Source of the DNA: Prasinococcaceae sp. CCMP 1430
Lineage: Eukaryota; Prasinodermophyta; Palmophyllophyceae; Prasinococcales; Prasinococcaceae
Length of the DNA: 64,000 bases
Assembly: GCA_013416795.1 (NCBI GenBank)
Contig: RQSC01000032.1
Span: 544,064 to 608,063 of the forward strand
Direction of reading: 5' to 3'
Shown: in pieces, positions 51,082 through 61,950 of the stretch
Numbering within the stretch: the stretch's first letter is position 1
Layout: each line of letters starts with the position of its first letter
Made by a program: the position numbers and the translations under genes
The notes under the pieces: generated by a model
Told to the model about the DNA's origin: nothing
The model's input: the letters and a program-made list of their open reading frames with translations, nothing else
Database searches by the model: none

Positions 51082-53106
51082 GTGGCACACGTTGCCGCAA
51101 GCGCGAGGGGGCTCCACTGGCTGGGGACCAACTTCGTCGGCAGCGCAGGCGCCAGCTCCGCCGCCGGCGCCCCCGCCGCCGTGGCCGGCAACTCCGGCCG
51201 AGGCGGCGGCGACCGCGGCAGCGCCATGCCGAACTTCGCCCTGCTGCAAACGGAGGACCGCGCAGAGCCGCTCAACTTAGCCCTCTCGGCCAATGCCGAG
51301 GTGCGTGGCGTGCAACGCACCATGGTCGAGGCATGGGCGCTCGCGCACGACGCGTTCTTCGACGCGAGCCTTACCGGGCAGGCGTGGGGCTCGGCGCTTG
51401 AGGGCGCGATGCGCCGCGCCGCGCACGCGAGCACCGCCTCCGAGGCGCATGCTGTGCTCGACGGCATGATGGCATCGCTCGGCGACAGATATTCGCGCGT
51501 GCTCGTCGCGCCTGACGCGGAGGCTTTCATGTCGCGCGGCAAGAAGAACTTGGAGGGCGTGGGCGTGGTGGTGCGGACGAACGCGCGCCAGGACGCAGCC
51601 ATCGTGCTGGCGCCCGTGGAGGGCGGACCCGCCGCGGCCGCGGGAATCAAGGCGGGAGACATCATCACCGCAGTCGATGGGACGCCCGTCAACGAGCTCA
51701 CCGCCCAGGGCGTGGACGTCGCCACGAAATTGCGGGGCGAGGCAGGCACGGCCGTGCGACTCACGGTGGACACGCCACGAGACGCCGGCGTGGGCGGGGT
51801 GGTCAGCCGCGACGCCGTCGGAGCGGGCGGATCCATTCGCGCTGGCGGGGTCGCCCATGCGCGCCCAAATGCGCGCCCACGCGAGCTCTCGCTGCGGCGG
51901 CGCCGCGTGAGGATGCGCGAAGTGGTGTCGCGCGCCGTCTTCGTCCCCAAAGTGTCCGCGCCGCGCACCGCCGCGCACAGGCACCGACACAAGCTTGGAT
52001 ACATCCGCCTCTCTACCTTCGGGGAGAGCGCCGCGGCTGAGATGAGCGCCGCCATCGAGCGACTGAGCGCCCGTGGGTGCGATCACTTCGTGCTTGACCT
52101 CCGTTCGAACAGCGGGGGCCTCGTAACGGCGGGGCTCCAGACCGCCGCGCTGTGGCTTGACGGGGAAACCACAGTGGCGGCCGTCTACGGCAGGGGTGGC
52201 TCAGCGCAGCGCGTGGACACGCCGCGGCAGATGGTCGCAGCGACGCACGCGCCGCTCGCGGTGCTCGTCAACAAGGGCAGCGCATCGGCCACTGAGATCG
52301 CCACGGCGGCACTGCAGGTGAGCGCGCAGTGCGCGTATCGGCGCTGTGTCAAACGCCTTTGACTGCGCCTGCGCGCGGTGTCAAACGCGTTCCGTCGCTG
52401 GCCGCTTGCTGACTGCAGCGCTGCCGCAGGACAACGAGCGGGCCGTGGTCGTGGGCGAGCGCACGTACGGCAAGGGGCGCATCCAGGAAGTCTTTGACCT
52501 TTCAGCGGGTTCGAAGCTCTTCCTCACGGTGGCTACGTACAAGTCGCCGGTGCACTTCCATCCCATCGACGGCGTCGGCGTCGCGCCAGACATCAAGTGC
52601 ACGGTGACGCCCAGGCGCGTGATGGCGCTTGCGCAGTAGTCCGCTTCGCTCTGACGGCGTGCGAGCGCGCGCGCGCGTCGCGCGGGTTTCGAGCAGTCGT
52701 GCTGACACTCGAAGCTTCCTCTCGGCGCCCCGTCCTCCTTCCCATGCCATGCTCTACTGCAACGCAGGGAGACGCTACCTGCGGCAGCCGCGCGTGCGGC
52801 GGCGCTGGCGCCGCCCACCATGGATCACATCGCGCGGGCCATGCGTGGGGGGGAGAATGGCACCGCCCGCAAGCTCACGCGCGGGACGGGCCTCGCCGCG
52901 GAGGTGCTGGCCGACTCGTGCGTGCTCAAGGCAGAAGAGACGTGCGTCGCGCGGCTTCGCCCAGCCCTTGCGTGCGTTCTCGGTGCCCCGCGCGTCCGCG
53001 CGCCTGCAAGTGCGCGGGCTGACACGGATCCGCGCGCGACATTCGCAGGCTCGTGGGCAAGATGGACGCTGAGACGGCGGGGGTGACTAGTAGCCGCGAC
53101 GTCTGA
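51082..53106 (+). CDS. CTPA: C-terminal processing peptidase CtpA (S41), thylakoid type
   Basis: Serine-type protease that trims the D1 protein of photosystem II. Main exons: from about 51082 to 52317, 52430-52635, 52768-52941 and 53049-53106. A PDZ domain ([20 protein letters not shown]) follows an N-terminal helical region; the S41 core has [52 protein letters not shown] with the catalytic Ser, and [15 protein letters not shown] with the Lys. The frame has a stop at 52639, but splicing at GTAGTC (52636) to 52768 and on keeps phase and adds [17 protein letters not shown] and an end in TSSRDV, matching the C-terminal tail of other CtpA proteins. A GTG opens the frame at 51082; the ATG and transit peptide are upstream. 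Confidence 0.88.
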
Positions 53107-53152
53107 GAGGCGCGTTGAGTGTGCACGAGAGCGATCAGATGTGTGTAGAGAG

Positions 53153-54602
53153 TTAGAAAAGGCTGCCCTGCACGTCCACCTCGTTGGCCCAAATGTCCTC
53201 GTAATTCTGCCTCTTGCGGATCACGTGCAGCGTCTTGTCTCCGCCCACCATGACCTCGGCCGCCTCGGGGAAGGAGTTGTAGTTCTTCGTGGACATGCCA
53301 GCGCAGTAGGCGCCGGAGCCCTCCATGACGATCAGATCGCCCACCTCCGCGGCGCCCAGCGCGCGCTCGGTGATCACCTCGGGCTCGTCGGGCGCGGGCG
53401 TCATGAGGTCACCCGACTCGCAGCAGTGTCCGACAACCACGTACGACTCGTCGCCCTCGGCGGCGGTGCCGCCGTTCTTCACCAGCACGATAGGGTGCTG
53501 CGCGCCGTACAGGCTCGGGCGGAGAACCTCGGTCATGCCAGAGTCGAGCTGCGCGGGGCGGCGGGTCAGCATGCGCCGCCTCAGGTCGCGGCGCGGCAGT
53601 CACACGCCAAAGCCGCGCGGCGTGAGCAACTTCTTTTCCATCCGCGCTCTGCCTCACCTTGATGAAGTTGTGGCCCTCCGCGCCCGTCGACACCACGTCC
53701 TGCACGGCGGTGACGAGCGCGCCCGCGTTGGCCAGCAGGAAGGTGCCCGGCTCGATCTCGAGGGCGAGCTCGCGGCCAGTCTCCTCCGCGAACGCGCGGA
53801 AGGCGTCGGTGACCGGCTCGCCCACCACCTGCAGGTCGGTGGACGCCTCGTACGACATGCGGCCCACCTTGTAGCCACCGCCCAGGTTGAGGTGCGTGAC
53901 GTCGGGGAACTGCCTGCACAGGTCGAGGCTCATGCCGGACACCTTCTGCCACACCGCCGGGTCGGAGCCCGAGCCGATGTGCGTGTGGATGCGCACGACC
54001 TTGAGGTCGTGCGCAGCGGCGATCTCCTGGCATTCCGGGAGGCTCTCGTGCCAGATGCCGAAGCTGGACGACGGGCCGCCCACGTTGGTCTTGCCGGTGC
54101 CGCCCGAGCCCAGCCCCGGGTTGAAGCGCAGGCCGACCTCGCCGCCGGGGAAGGCCGCGCCAAAGCGGCGGAGCTGCTCCAGCGAGCACGCGTTCACCTT
54201 GACGCCCAGCTCGACGAGCTCCGCGAAGAAGTCCGGAAGCTCCTGCGTGGAGAGCGAGATGTTCTCCGGGGGCACGCCCGCGGCCATCGCGCGGCGCACC
54301 TCGTAGCCGGAGGAGGCGTCGATGTGGAGGCCCTCGTCGTTGAAGAGCTTGAGGATGGCCGCGTTGGGCGACGCCTTCATCGCGTAGCGCACCGTCAGGC
54401 CGTACGCGTTGGGGAACGCGAGCGCCTTCTGGGCCTGCGCGCGCAGCGTGGTCGCGTCGTACACGAACGACGGCGTGCCCGCGCAGCCGCGCACAGCCTC
54501 GGCGAGCTCGGGCGTGAGGAAGCCGAGCGTGTCCTTGGCGCCGGCGGTCGGCGGGCTCGCCGCGATGGCGGCCGCGGACACGTCGCGGCTGCCGCCGGCC
54601 AT
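53153..54602 (-). CDS. lysA: Diaminopimelate decarboxylase
   Basis: PLP enzyme, last step of lysine synthesis. Exons 53658-54602 and 53153-53548, phase 0, 446 residues. N-terminal barrel with the PLP Lys in [18 protein letters not shown], then [64 protein letters not shown], and in exon 2 [20 protein letters not shown] and [10 protein letters not shown] with the catalytic Cys. The family also contains related decarboxylases, but GTFLxANAG and ESGDLMT fit DapDC-like best; a specialised sub-branch cannot be excluded. The ATG at 54602 gives a short N-terminus; a plastid targeting exon may precede it. Convergent with CtpA with 46 bases between stops. Confidence 0.85.
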
Positions 54603-55330
54603 CCTCGCGGTGCGCGGCGCGCGGCTGCGCCGCGCGTGAGCCGCTCGCGACGGTCCTCGCCGCGCTCATCGGACGCGAGGCTGTTCCCGCCGGGAACACC
54701 CACGTGCAGTGTGGCGCGGGGCGGCACCACCGCGCGGGAATGCCTCCCGCTCGCCCCTCCACCCTCGCTCGCCCGCGCGGCGGCGCCACACGCCCCTGCC
54801 GCCGCCGCCGCCGCCGCCGGGATTCGATTCAGGTCCGCCCGCTCCGGCCTGCCGCGCTTCGAATCCCCTCCGTGGGTGAGGCCCGGGGCGACCCCCTATT
54901 TCGTCAAACCTTCCTCCGTGAATGCGAGACCATCCCAACTGATACCCGGTCTTGCCGCCTTCGACACCCGGTCTGTGCGCCGGTCCCAGCCGCGGATTCG
55001 TCCGGGTTCCGCAGTCCCCGCCGCGCGCGCACTTTCCGCCTCCGCCGCCGCTTCCGCCGGCGGGCCCCAAGGTCGCGGGAAGTCGCGCGCGAAATTGTGC
55101 CGCTCCGAATGTTCGAATGCATCCTCTCGTCAGCGATCAAATAGACAGTACTTAAAAAAACAGCCTGCGGGAGCGCGCCCGGCAGGTGCGGGGCCGCCGC
55201 GGTGCCAATGCTCACGGGCCCGACCAACGCGCCGCATCCATTTAGGGTAGGACAGACCCCTAACAATACAGTATTGATTTTTAAATTGTTTATGATTAGA
55301 TTTATGAACCCTGACTATCGTTGTGTGGCG
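54603..55330. other. Divergent promoter region DapDC / MATE
   Basis: 730 bases. The left two thirds is GC-rich with TTCGAATCCC-like segments; from 55140 on it is AT-rich (GACAGTACTTAAAAAAACAG, AATACAGTATTGATTTTTAAATTG) with TTTAGGGTAGGACAGACCCCTAAC, a telo-box pair facing both ways. No tRNA fold could be completed from the T-loop-like segments. Confidence 0.5.
55241..55248 (-). promoter_or_regulatory. Telo-box-like element TTTAGGGT
   Basis: 90 bases before the MATE frame and 640 bases before the DapDC start; a second CCCCTAAC lies 14 bases further on. Confidence 0.5.
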
Positions 55331-57088
55331 ATGCGTTTTGACACGCGCCTTATCTGCTTCGTGCGGCGGCGGCTGCCGGGGTGTGTGCCACGCGGGCGCG
55401 GGCCAGGCCACAGCGGGCGCGCCTCGCGCGAGGCGCGCGCCTCCTCGTGCCGCTGCGTACGCGACGCGCGTGCGCACAGCAGCTGCGGCGACGCCAGCGC
55501 CCGCGGCGCCCGCTGGCGACGCAGACGCGGAGGAGGATGCGCCATCGCGTGCGGGCGTCGGCGCTATTTTGAGGTATGCGCTGCCATCCGTCGCAGTGGC
55601 GACCGGCGCACCTGCCAACACGATGATCGACTCGCTCGCTGTGGGGCTGGCATCCACCACGAGCGACCTTGCCGCGCTCGGCGCCAACGGGGCGGTGTTC
55701 AACTTCATCACGTACGCGCTCACGGGCCTCTCTATGTCGACCCTCAGCCTCGTCGGCGCGGAGAGGGAGAAAGGTGGCACAGCGGTTGCAGCAGATGCGG
55801 AGCCGGTCGCCAAGCTCGGTGCCGAGGGTGACGGCAGCGGCGCGGCGCGGCGTCCTCTGTCGCAACGCAGCGGCCAGATCGTCTGCGTGGCGTTGCTTTT
55901 CGCGTTGTTCCTAGGCGCGGCGGCCACCGTGTCGCTGTGGTGCCTCGGCGAGCGAGTGCTGCTACTGGACGATCCTGATGCGCTCGCGCGCGCGGCCTCG
56001 TATCTGCACGTGCGCGCGGTCTCGCTCCCCGCCGTGCTGCTCACGATGGTCGCCAACAGCGCGCTCTTCGCGCAAAAAGATTCGGTGACGCCCGCTCGTG
56101 CTGTCGCCGCGTCTTGCGCACTCAACGCGGCGGGCAACGCGCTCAACGCGTTCTTGTTCAAGCAAGGCGTGGCAGGCACCGCGTGGGCGACGGTGGTTGC
56201 TGAGGTTGCCGTCGCGGCCATCATGCTGCGCGCGCTCGCGCGCAGCGGCGCGTACGCGCTCCCAGTGGGCGGGGTCGCAGACGACGGCGGCGAGTGGAAG
56301 GCACCGTCGCTGGGGACGTTTGCGCGCTTCGGGGCATCCGCAGCGCCACTCTGCGCAATGTACGTGCTCAAGAATCTGTGCTACTTAATCATTCAGTCGG
56401 CGGGGGTGTGTCTCGGAGTCGTCAAGACGGCGGCACACCAGGCAGTTTGGGCGGTCTGGGCACTCTGGTGCGTATGCGCGACCACCTCCCTCCCCTTTCC
56501 TGCGTCTGCGATGCCCGCGCGCGGTGCGTCTCACGAGCGTGCGTTCACTTTCTGGTTGCATGCTGACAGCGGCGTTCTCGCGCGTGAAGCACCTTCTGCA
56601 CCACGCCATTCGAGCACACGGTCCTCGCCTTCCTTCCGGGCGCGCGCGGCGACACGCGCGAGCGCGCGCGCCTGCTGCGCACGATCCTCGGGCTATCCAC
56701 GAGCTTCGGCCTGACGCTCGGCGCTCTGGTGGCCGCGTTGCCCCACGTTGCGCCGTGGCTGCTCACGCCCGACAGGGCAGTCTGGGAGGCGATGCGGGTG
56801 ACCAGCCTGCCCGCCATGCTCGCGCTGGCGTTGTGCGGCTGCGAGATGGCTCTCTCTGGGGCGCTCATTGAGCGCGGACTCTTTCGAGCCCAGACTGCCG
56901 GAATGCTGCTCACTCTGGGCGTCACCGTGGCGTACTTCTACACCCAATGGGCGGCGCTCGACATCGGCGTGGTGTGGTGGGGGGTCGCGCTCTTCTTTTT
57001 CGCGCGAACCTCGTTCTCCGCCCTGTGGCTGGCGCTGTTCGGCCGGGCGAGAGACCGCGGCGCCCGAGGCGCCGCCGCGCCCGCGTGA
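55331..57088 (+). CDS. MATE-family transporter, plastid type
   Basis: Multidrug and toxin extrusion-type cation-coupled antiporter, like the plastid EDS5/DinF-like group. Exon 1 to 56467 and exon 2 56590-57088; the junction phase fits. An Arg/Ala-rich N-terminus (RAPPRAAAYATRVRTAAAAT) could be a transit peptide. TM helices follow from ILRYALPSVAVATGAPANTM, the family-typical DSLAVGLASTTSDLAALGAN, then QIVCVALLFALFLGAAATVSL, LPAVLLTMVANSALFAQKD, and so on; at least ten can be counted. The protein ends RDRGARGAAAPA. No in-frame ATG is found before the domain: the ATG at 55331 is in another frame, so a short first intron is likely. Acceptor GTGAAG at 56589 is weak. Confidence 0.85.
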
Positions 57089-57357
57089 TGAACTGCGACG
57101 GCGACACTGTTGTAAGATATGTAGCGGGACGCGCAAAGCCTCGGAAGTTCGGCGCGCTGAGTGTGAGCCGCGATGCTTTGTGGTACACCGCCGAGGCGGT
57201 TTATCATTACAGAATTGCGGGGTTCGAGCTCTCACGCGAGCAGCTTGACCGAGCGCTTGTGGAGGTTCTGAGAGGTCCCCAAGCGTGTGCGTGGCGCGCG
57301 AGCAGCGTGTCAGCGTCAAGGCCGATGGCGCGCTAGCAACCAGCTGGCGCGCGCATG

Positions 57358-58593
57358 CTACAGCGCGCATACCTTCACCACCTTGCCGAGCGCCTCGATG
57401 GTTTCGAGCGCCGCGGGGTAGAGCTTGTCCTCGACCACCTCATCGAAGACCACGAGGTTGCCGCTGCCCTGGTCGAGCGTGCCCTTGAGCTTGTCATCCA
57501 GGATCATCTGCGACAACTTCTTCTCCACGGCAGGCAGGGGCAGGTTGATCAGCTCCGCGAGGTGCGAAATTTCAACCTGGCTGAAGGGCTCGATGAGACG
57601 CTTGAGGTTCTTCTCGAGCATGGTGTCGTAAAGCGCGCCCAGGTGGGTCTTGAGCACGGGGTCGCCCGTCAGGTGCTCTGCGTAGGTCTCGAGCGCCTTC
57701 TCGAAAGCGGCCAGCGAGCGCTCTGTGAACGCGTCCGCGACTGCCTTGAGCGAGTCAACCTGCGGGCCGGCGTACTTGAGCGCGTTTTTGGTGCTAATGA
57801 TAGCGTTGATGTCCTCGGTGTTGGCGCCCATCACCTTGCACAGCAGCATGTACTTGAGCGCGCGCACGGCGTTGGTGGAGTCCTCCAGGGAGCTGAATTG
57901 CTCGAAGGCCTCGAAGAAGTACGAGTACGCCGTGCGGAAGTCGCCCTCCTCCGCGCCGACGATGCCGGTCTGGGTGTCGAGCTGCGCCTGCATGGACGGA
58001 GGCACGTAGATCGCGTTGGCCGCGGTGCGCGCGGCGGTCAGGCCCGCCTTTGACTTGGGCATGTTGCGCAACGCCAGGTGCGCGCGGCTCTCCAGCAGGT
58101 GGATCTCCACGAGCTGCGCCTTGTCGTCCAGCCGCTTCACCTCTGTGAGCAGCGACGTGAGCAACGCAAGTGCGGGCTGGTAGTCCTTCGCGTCGAGCTG
58201 CAGCGACGCCAGGCGCGTCTCCACGCGCTGGCGCAGGAAGGTGCGCTTCTCCGCGGAACTCCACTCGCGGATCTCTGTGCACAGCGCCACCTGCAGAGCC
58301 ACCGTGCCCGGGATCTGTGCCACCATGTCGAGCAGCATGCGCACGATCTTGGCGGTCTTCGCCTTGGGCACGGTCGCGAAGAACGGCCGCAGCTCGGCGA
58401 GCAGCGCGCGGATCGGCTCCCCCTGGCCCTCCTTGACGTACAGCGCGCCGAGCTTGGCCACCGCGTCCTCCTTGGCCTTGATGGCGTCCGCGCCGCCGGC
58501 GCCGGCGTCGCGCACGACCGCGAGGTAGGCGGCCGCGGCCGCATCCGGCGGGAGCTCCGCCGCTCGTGCCACCTGATCCTCGAGCGACGCCAT
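57358..58593 (-). CDS. RPN6: 26S proteasome lid subunit RPN6 (PSMD11)
   Basis: Lid subunit that clamps the core and base of the 26S proteasome. Intronless, 411 residues from the ATG at 58593 (MASLEDQVARAAELPP). Helical repeats fill the N-terminal two thirds, with AKTAKIVRMLLDMVAQIPGT and RALKYMLLCKVMGANTEDIN. The PCI domain follows: FEKALETYAEHLTGDPVLK, LYDTMLEKNLKRLIEPFSQV, EISHLAELINLPLPAVEKKL, SQMILDDKLKGTLDQGSGNL, the RPN6 hallmark. Length is a little below the usual 420. Complete. Confidence 0.95.
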   Translation of the reverse strand: MASLEDQVARAAELPPDAAAAAYLAVVRDAGAGGADAIKAKEDAVAKLGALYVKEGQGEPIRALLAELRPFFATVPKAKTAKIVRMLLDMVAQIPGTVALQVALCTEIREWSSAEKRTFLRQRVETRLASLQLDAKDYQPALALLTSLLTEVKRLDDKAQLVEIHLLESRAHLALRNMPKSKAGLTAARTAANAIYVPPSMQAQLDTQTGIVGAEEGDFRTAYSYFFEAFEQFSSLEDSTNAVRALKYMLLCKVMGANTEDINAIISTKNALKYAGPQVDSLKAVADAFTERSLAAFEKALETYAEHLTGDPVLKTHLGALYDTMLEKNLKRLIEPFSQVEISHLAELINLPLPAVEKKLSQMILDDKLKGTLDQGSGNLVVFDEVVEDKLYPAALETIEALGKVVKVCAL

Positions 58594-59075
58594 CGCCGCG
58601 CGCCCCGCCGCTCCGCCGAGCGACGTGGTCCCACAAGGGATACAACTACCACTCGCGGTGTAGCGCGACCCCGGCCCCGCCCTCATGGCTCGCGGCGCGC
58701 GGGGCCTCGCGCGCGCGCGCGCGCTCGAAATTAGATCTCGCAGGACAAAACGCAGCAAACAAAACGCGAATGAATCATCCAATGCATTTCCGGCCTTTTC
58801 GCGGGGTCGAAGTCGAATGAACGCGCGCGAGATGGCCGACACAGCGACAGCGGGAGCGTTCCGCTCCGCTCGGCGCACCGCCGGGGCGGCTGGGATGTGC
58901 GCGCGACCGCGCGGCCCGTGCGTGCGCCCCCGCGCGAGAGTTCAGCGGCGGCAGCGGGGAGCTGTCCAAGTCGTGACACGAGGCGTGTCCGTCGGATCCC
59001 AACGTACAAAAACTACCGCTTTACCTTGCAGGCGCCACGGCAGCGCCCCCCCGCGTCATGTCAGCACGGCGCCCC
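58594..59075. other. Intergenic, RPN6 promoter and LeuCD 3' side
   Basis: 480 bases with no coding signal. An AT-richer part (58735-58800) with AACAAAACGCGAATGAATCATCC upstream of RPN6 is the only visible feature; I find no telo-box in it. Confidence 0.45.
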
Positions 59076-61390
59076 TCACGCCTCCTGCGCAACCTTGGAC
59101 TCGGGCTTGGAGTCGTATGCGCCAATGCCGTTGAGCCACGGGAACTTCTCGTCTCGCATCGCCTCGAACTCGGTGATCGCGTCGTCCTGCTGCAGCGTAA
59201 GTCCGATGTCATCGAGGCCGTTGAGGAGGCAGTGCTTGCGGAACTCGTCAACGTCGAACTTGATCTCCTCGCCGCCCGGTCGGCGCACCACCTGCGCCTC
59301 GAGGTCCACCTCGAGTTCCTTGCCCTCCTCCGCGTCGGCCATGAGCGCGCGCACGTCGTCGTACGGCAGCTTGATGGGCAGCATGCCGTTCTTGAAGCAG
59401 TTGTTGAAAAAGATGTCCGCGAAGGACGTCGAGATCACGCAGCGGATGCCGAAGTCGTTGATGGCCCACGGCGCGTGCTCGCGCGACGAACCGCAGCCGA
59501 AGTTGTCGCCCGCCACCATGATCTTCGACGACCGGTACGGTTCGCGGTTGAGCACGAAGTCGGGGAGTTCCTCGTTGGTTTCGGGGTCGTACCGCAGCTC
59601 GTAGAAGGCGCTCACGCCCAGGCCAGTGCGCTTGATCGTCTTCAGGAACTGCTTCGGGATGATCATGTCCGTGTCGACGTTCTGCAGGTCGAGCGGCGCC
59701 GCCACGCCCTTGAGCGTGGTGAACTTGGGCATGCCGCTGGCGCCCTCGACAGCGCCGGCGCCAGCCGTCGCCGGCTTGGGAGGCAGCACCACGGGCTCCA
59801 GGAAGGACTTTGAGTCCGTGGGCGCCTCCTCCATGGCCGCAAGCGAGTCGTCGTCAAGAAGCTCGCGCACGTCGGTGAGCGACCCGGTGACCGCCGCGGC
59901 GGCTGCCATGGCGGGCGACACGAGGTGCGTGCGCCCACCGTTGCCCTGCCTGCCCTCGAAGTTGCGGTTTGAGGTCGACGCGCAGCGCTCCTGCGGCAGC
60001 AGCTTATCAGGGTTCATCGCCAGGCACATTGAGCAGCCGGGCTCGCGCCAGTCGAAGCCAGCCTCGACGAGCACCTTGTCCAGACCCTCGGCCTCGGCCT
60101 GCTCCTTGACGAGGCCCGAGCCGGGAACGACCATCGCGTACACGCCGTCAGCCACCTTGCGGCCCTTAGCCACAGCGGCGGCCTGCCGGACGTCCTCGAT
60201 GCGCGCGTTGGTGCACGAGCCGATGAAGACCTTGTCGATGGACACGCCGTTGAGATCCTCCCCCGCGGTAAGACCCATGTAGTCGAGCGCGCGCTCCATG
60301 GCGGCGGCGCGCTCCGCGCTGGGCGCGTCCTTCGGGTCCGGCACGGTGCCCGTGATGGGCGCGACGTCCTGCGGCGAGGTGCCCCACGTGAGCGTGGGCG
60401 CGATGTCCGCGGCGTCGATCTGCACCTCGATGTCATACTCGGCACCCTCGTCGCTCGCGAGCGAGCGCCAGTACTCCACCGCGCGGTCCCATTCGGGGCC
60501 CACGGGCGGCGCCAGAGGCCTGCCCTTGAGGTAATCGAAGGTGATGTCGTCCGGGGCAACCATGCCCGCGCGCGCGCCGCCCTCAATGGCCATGTTGGAC
60601 ATAGACATGCGCGCCTCCATGCTCAAGCCGCGCACGGCAGAGCCCGCGAACTCGATGACGGCGCCGGTACCGCCGGCGGTGCCGATGATGCCGATGATGT
60701 GCAGCACGACGTCCTTGGAGCTCACGCCGGGCGCGAGCTGGCCGTCGACGCTCACGCGCATGTTCTTGGAGCGCTTCTGCAGCAGGGTCTGCGTTGCAAG
60801 GACGTGCTCCACTTCGGAGGTGCCGATGCCGAACGCCAGCGCGCCGAACGCGCCGTGCGTGGCAGTGTGCGAGTCGCCGCACACGCACGTCGAGCCGGGC
60901 AGCGTGAAGCCCTGCTCGGGCCCGATGATGTGCACGATGCCCTGGCGCGCGTCGTCGAGGCCGAAGTAGGTCAGGCCGAACTCTTTGACGTTTTCTTGCA
61001 GCGCCATCACCTGCGTGCGGCTGTCCTCCTCCTGGATGAAGCTCTCCACGGTGGTGAAGGATGAGCGGTCGCTGGTGGGCACGTTGTGGTCGACCGTGGT
61101 GAGCGTGCAGTCGCGCCGGCGCACCGGCCGGCCGGCGTTGCGCAGCCCCTCGAATGCCTGCGGCGACGTCACCTCGTGCACCAGGTGGCGGTCGATGTAC
61201 AGCAGCGCGGTGCCATCGGGGCTCGTGTTGACCACGTGGTCGTCCCAGATCTTGTCGTAGAGCGTGCGCGGCGCGCCGTCCGCGCCGGCGGCGGCGCGGG
61301 CGGCAGCTGCGCAAGCGCTGCGCGTGCCGCGTGCCGTCTACGCGCGGCCAGCGTCTCGCCGCCATCAAATCGCATTCGGCGCGCGCACAC
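59076..61390 (-). CDS. LEU1: 3-isopropylmalate dehydratase, LeuC-LeuD fusion
   Basis: Leucine synthesis enzyme with a 4Fe-4S cluster, large and small subunit in one chain as in fungal LEU1. The LeuC part begins [20 protein letters not shown], carries [20 protein letters not shown]-like helix regions, [20 protein letters not shown] with the first cluster Cys, [20 protein letters not shown], and [14 protein letters not shown] with the CxxC. After a linker, Leu[53 protein letters not shown]. End: [12 protein letters not shown]. About 720 residues in frame. A TAG lies upstream of LYDKIW in the same frame, so an intron ends there; the start (61340-61430) and possible transit peptide are unresolved. 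Confidence 0.95.
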
Positions 61391-61950
61391 ATGTGAAGGC
61401 AGCACCGCCGCGCGCCGCCGTCGTGCAACGCAATCTCGGGCCAGCGGGCGAGGGCAGATCACGCGCACGCGGGACGTGGCGGTGACCTCGCACGCAATTG
61501 AACGCAAACCCTAAATATGTGCCCTTCGAAATTTCGCATTGGGGCGGGCGCATACGAAGTGACAACTGCACCATCAGATGTACTGTAAGGAGGCTTCGTA
61601 CACACGATTCCCGTGGCACATGCGACCGTGGCGCGCCGGGCCAGGCGCCTCAGGCCGCGCCAAGACAATGCAAAGCAAAGAGATACTACATTGCCAGAGT
61701 GGCCAGCGGCGGCGGCCCGGCGGGCTGGCCACGCTTGCTGCGGGGCGGCCGGACGGACGGAGGCAAGAGCGCCCCGAACTCTCGGAGTGCGCGTGGCGCG
61801 CGCCCCACACTCGGGTGCCAATGCTGCCCGCTTTTCCGAAATCGTGGCACAACACGACCTCGTCTCCCAATCATCCCAACCGAAGCGCAGAGCCGGGCTC
61901 CACACAGATCAGTTGATACTCGTCAGCACCTTCTCCACAGACGCACGCCA
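61391..61950. other. Spacer upstream of LeuC-LeuD
   Basis: 560 bases between two minus-strand genes: promoter of LeuCD and 3' flank of the next. AAACCCTAAATATG at 61506-61519 is an exact telo-box. The remainder has no coding signal. Confidence 0.5.
61506..61513 (+). promoter_or_regulatory. Telo-box AAACCCTA
   Basis: CGCAAACCCTAAATATGTG, about 120 bases upstream of the presumed LeuC-LeuD start; extended match to AAACCCTAAA. Confidence 0.55.

Noticed and set aside
53049-53106. Separate small gene downstream of CtpA
   Set aside because: Splice phases and tail homology link these exons to CtpA better than an independent gene starting at the ATG at 52820.
54820-54880. T-loop-like GGATTCGATTC / TTCGAATCCC segments
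   Set aside because: I could not complete a cloverleaf with acceptor, D and anticodon arms; not called as tRNA.
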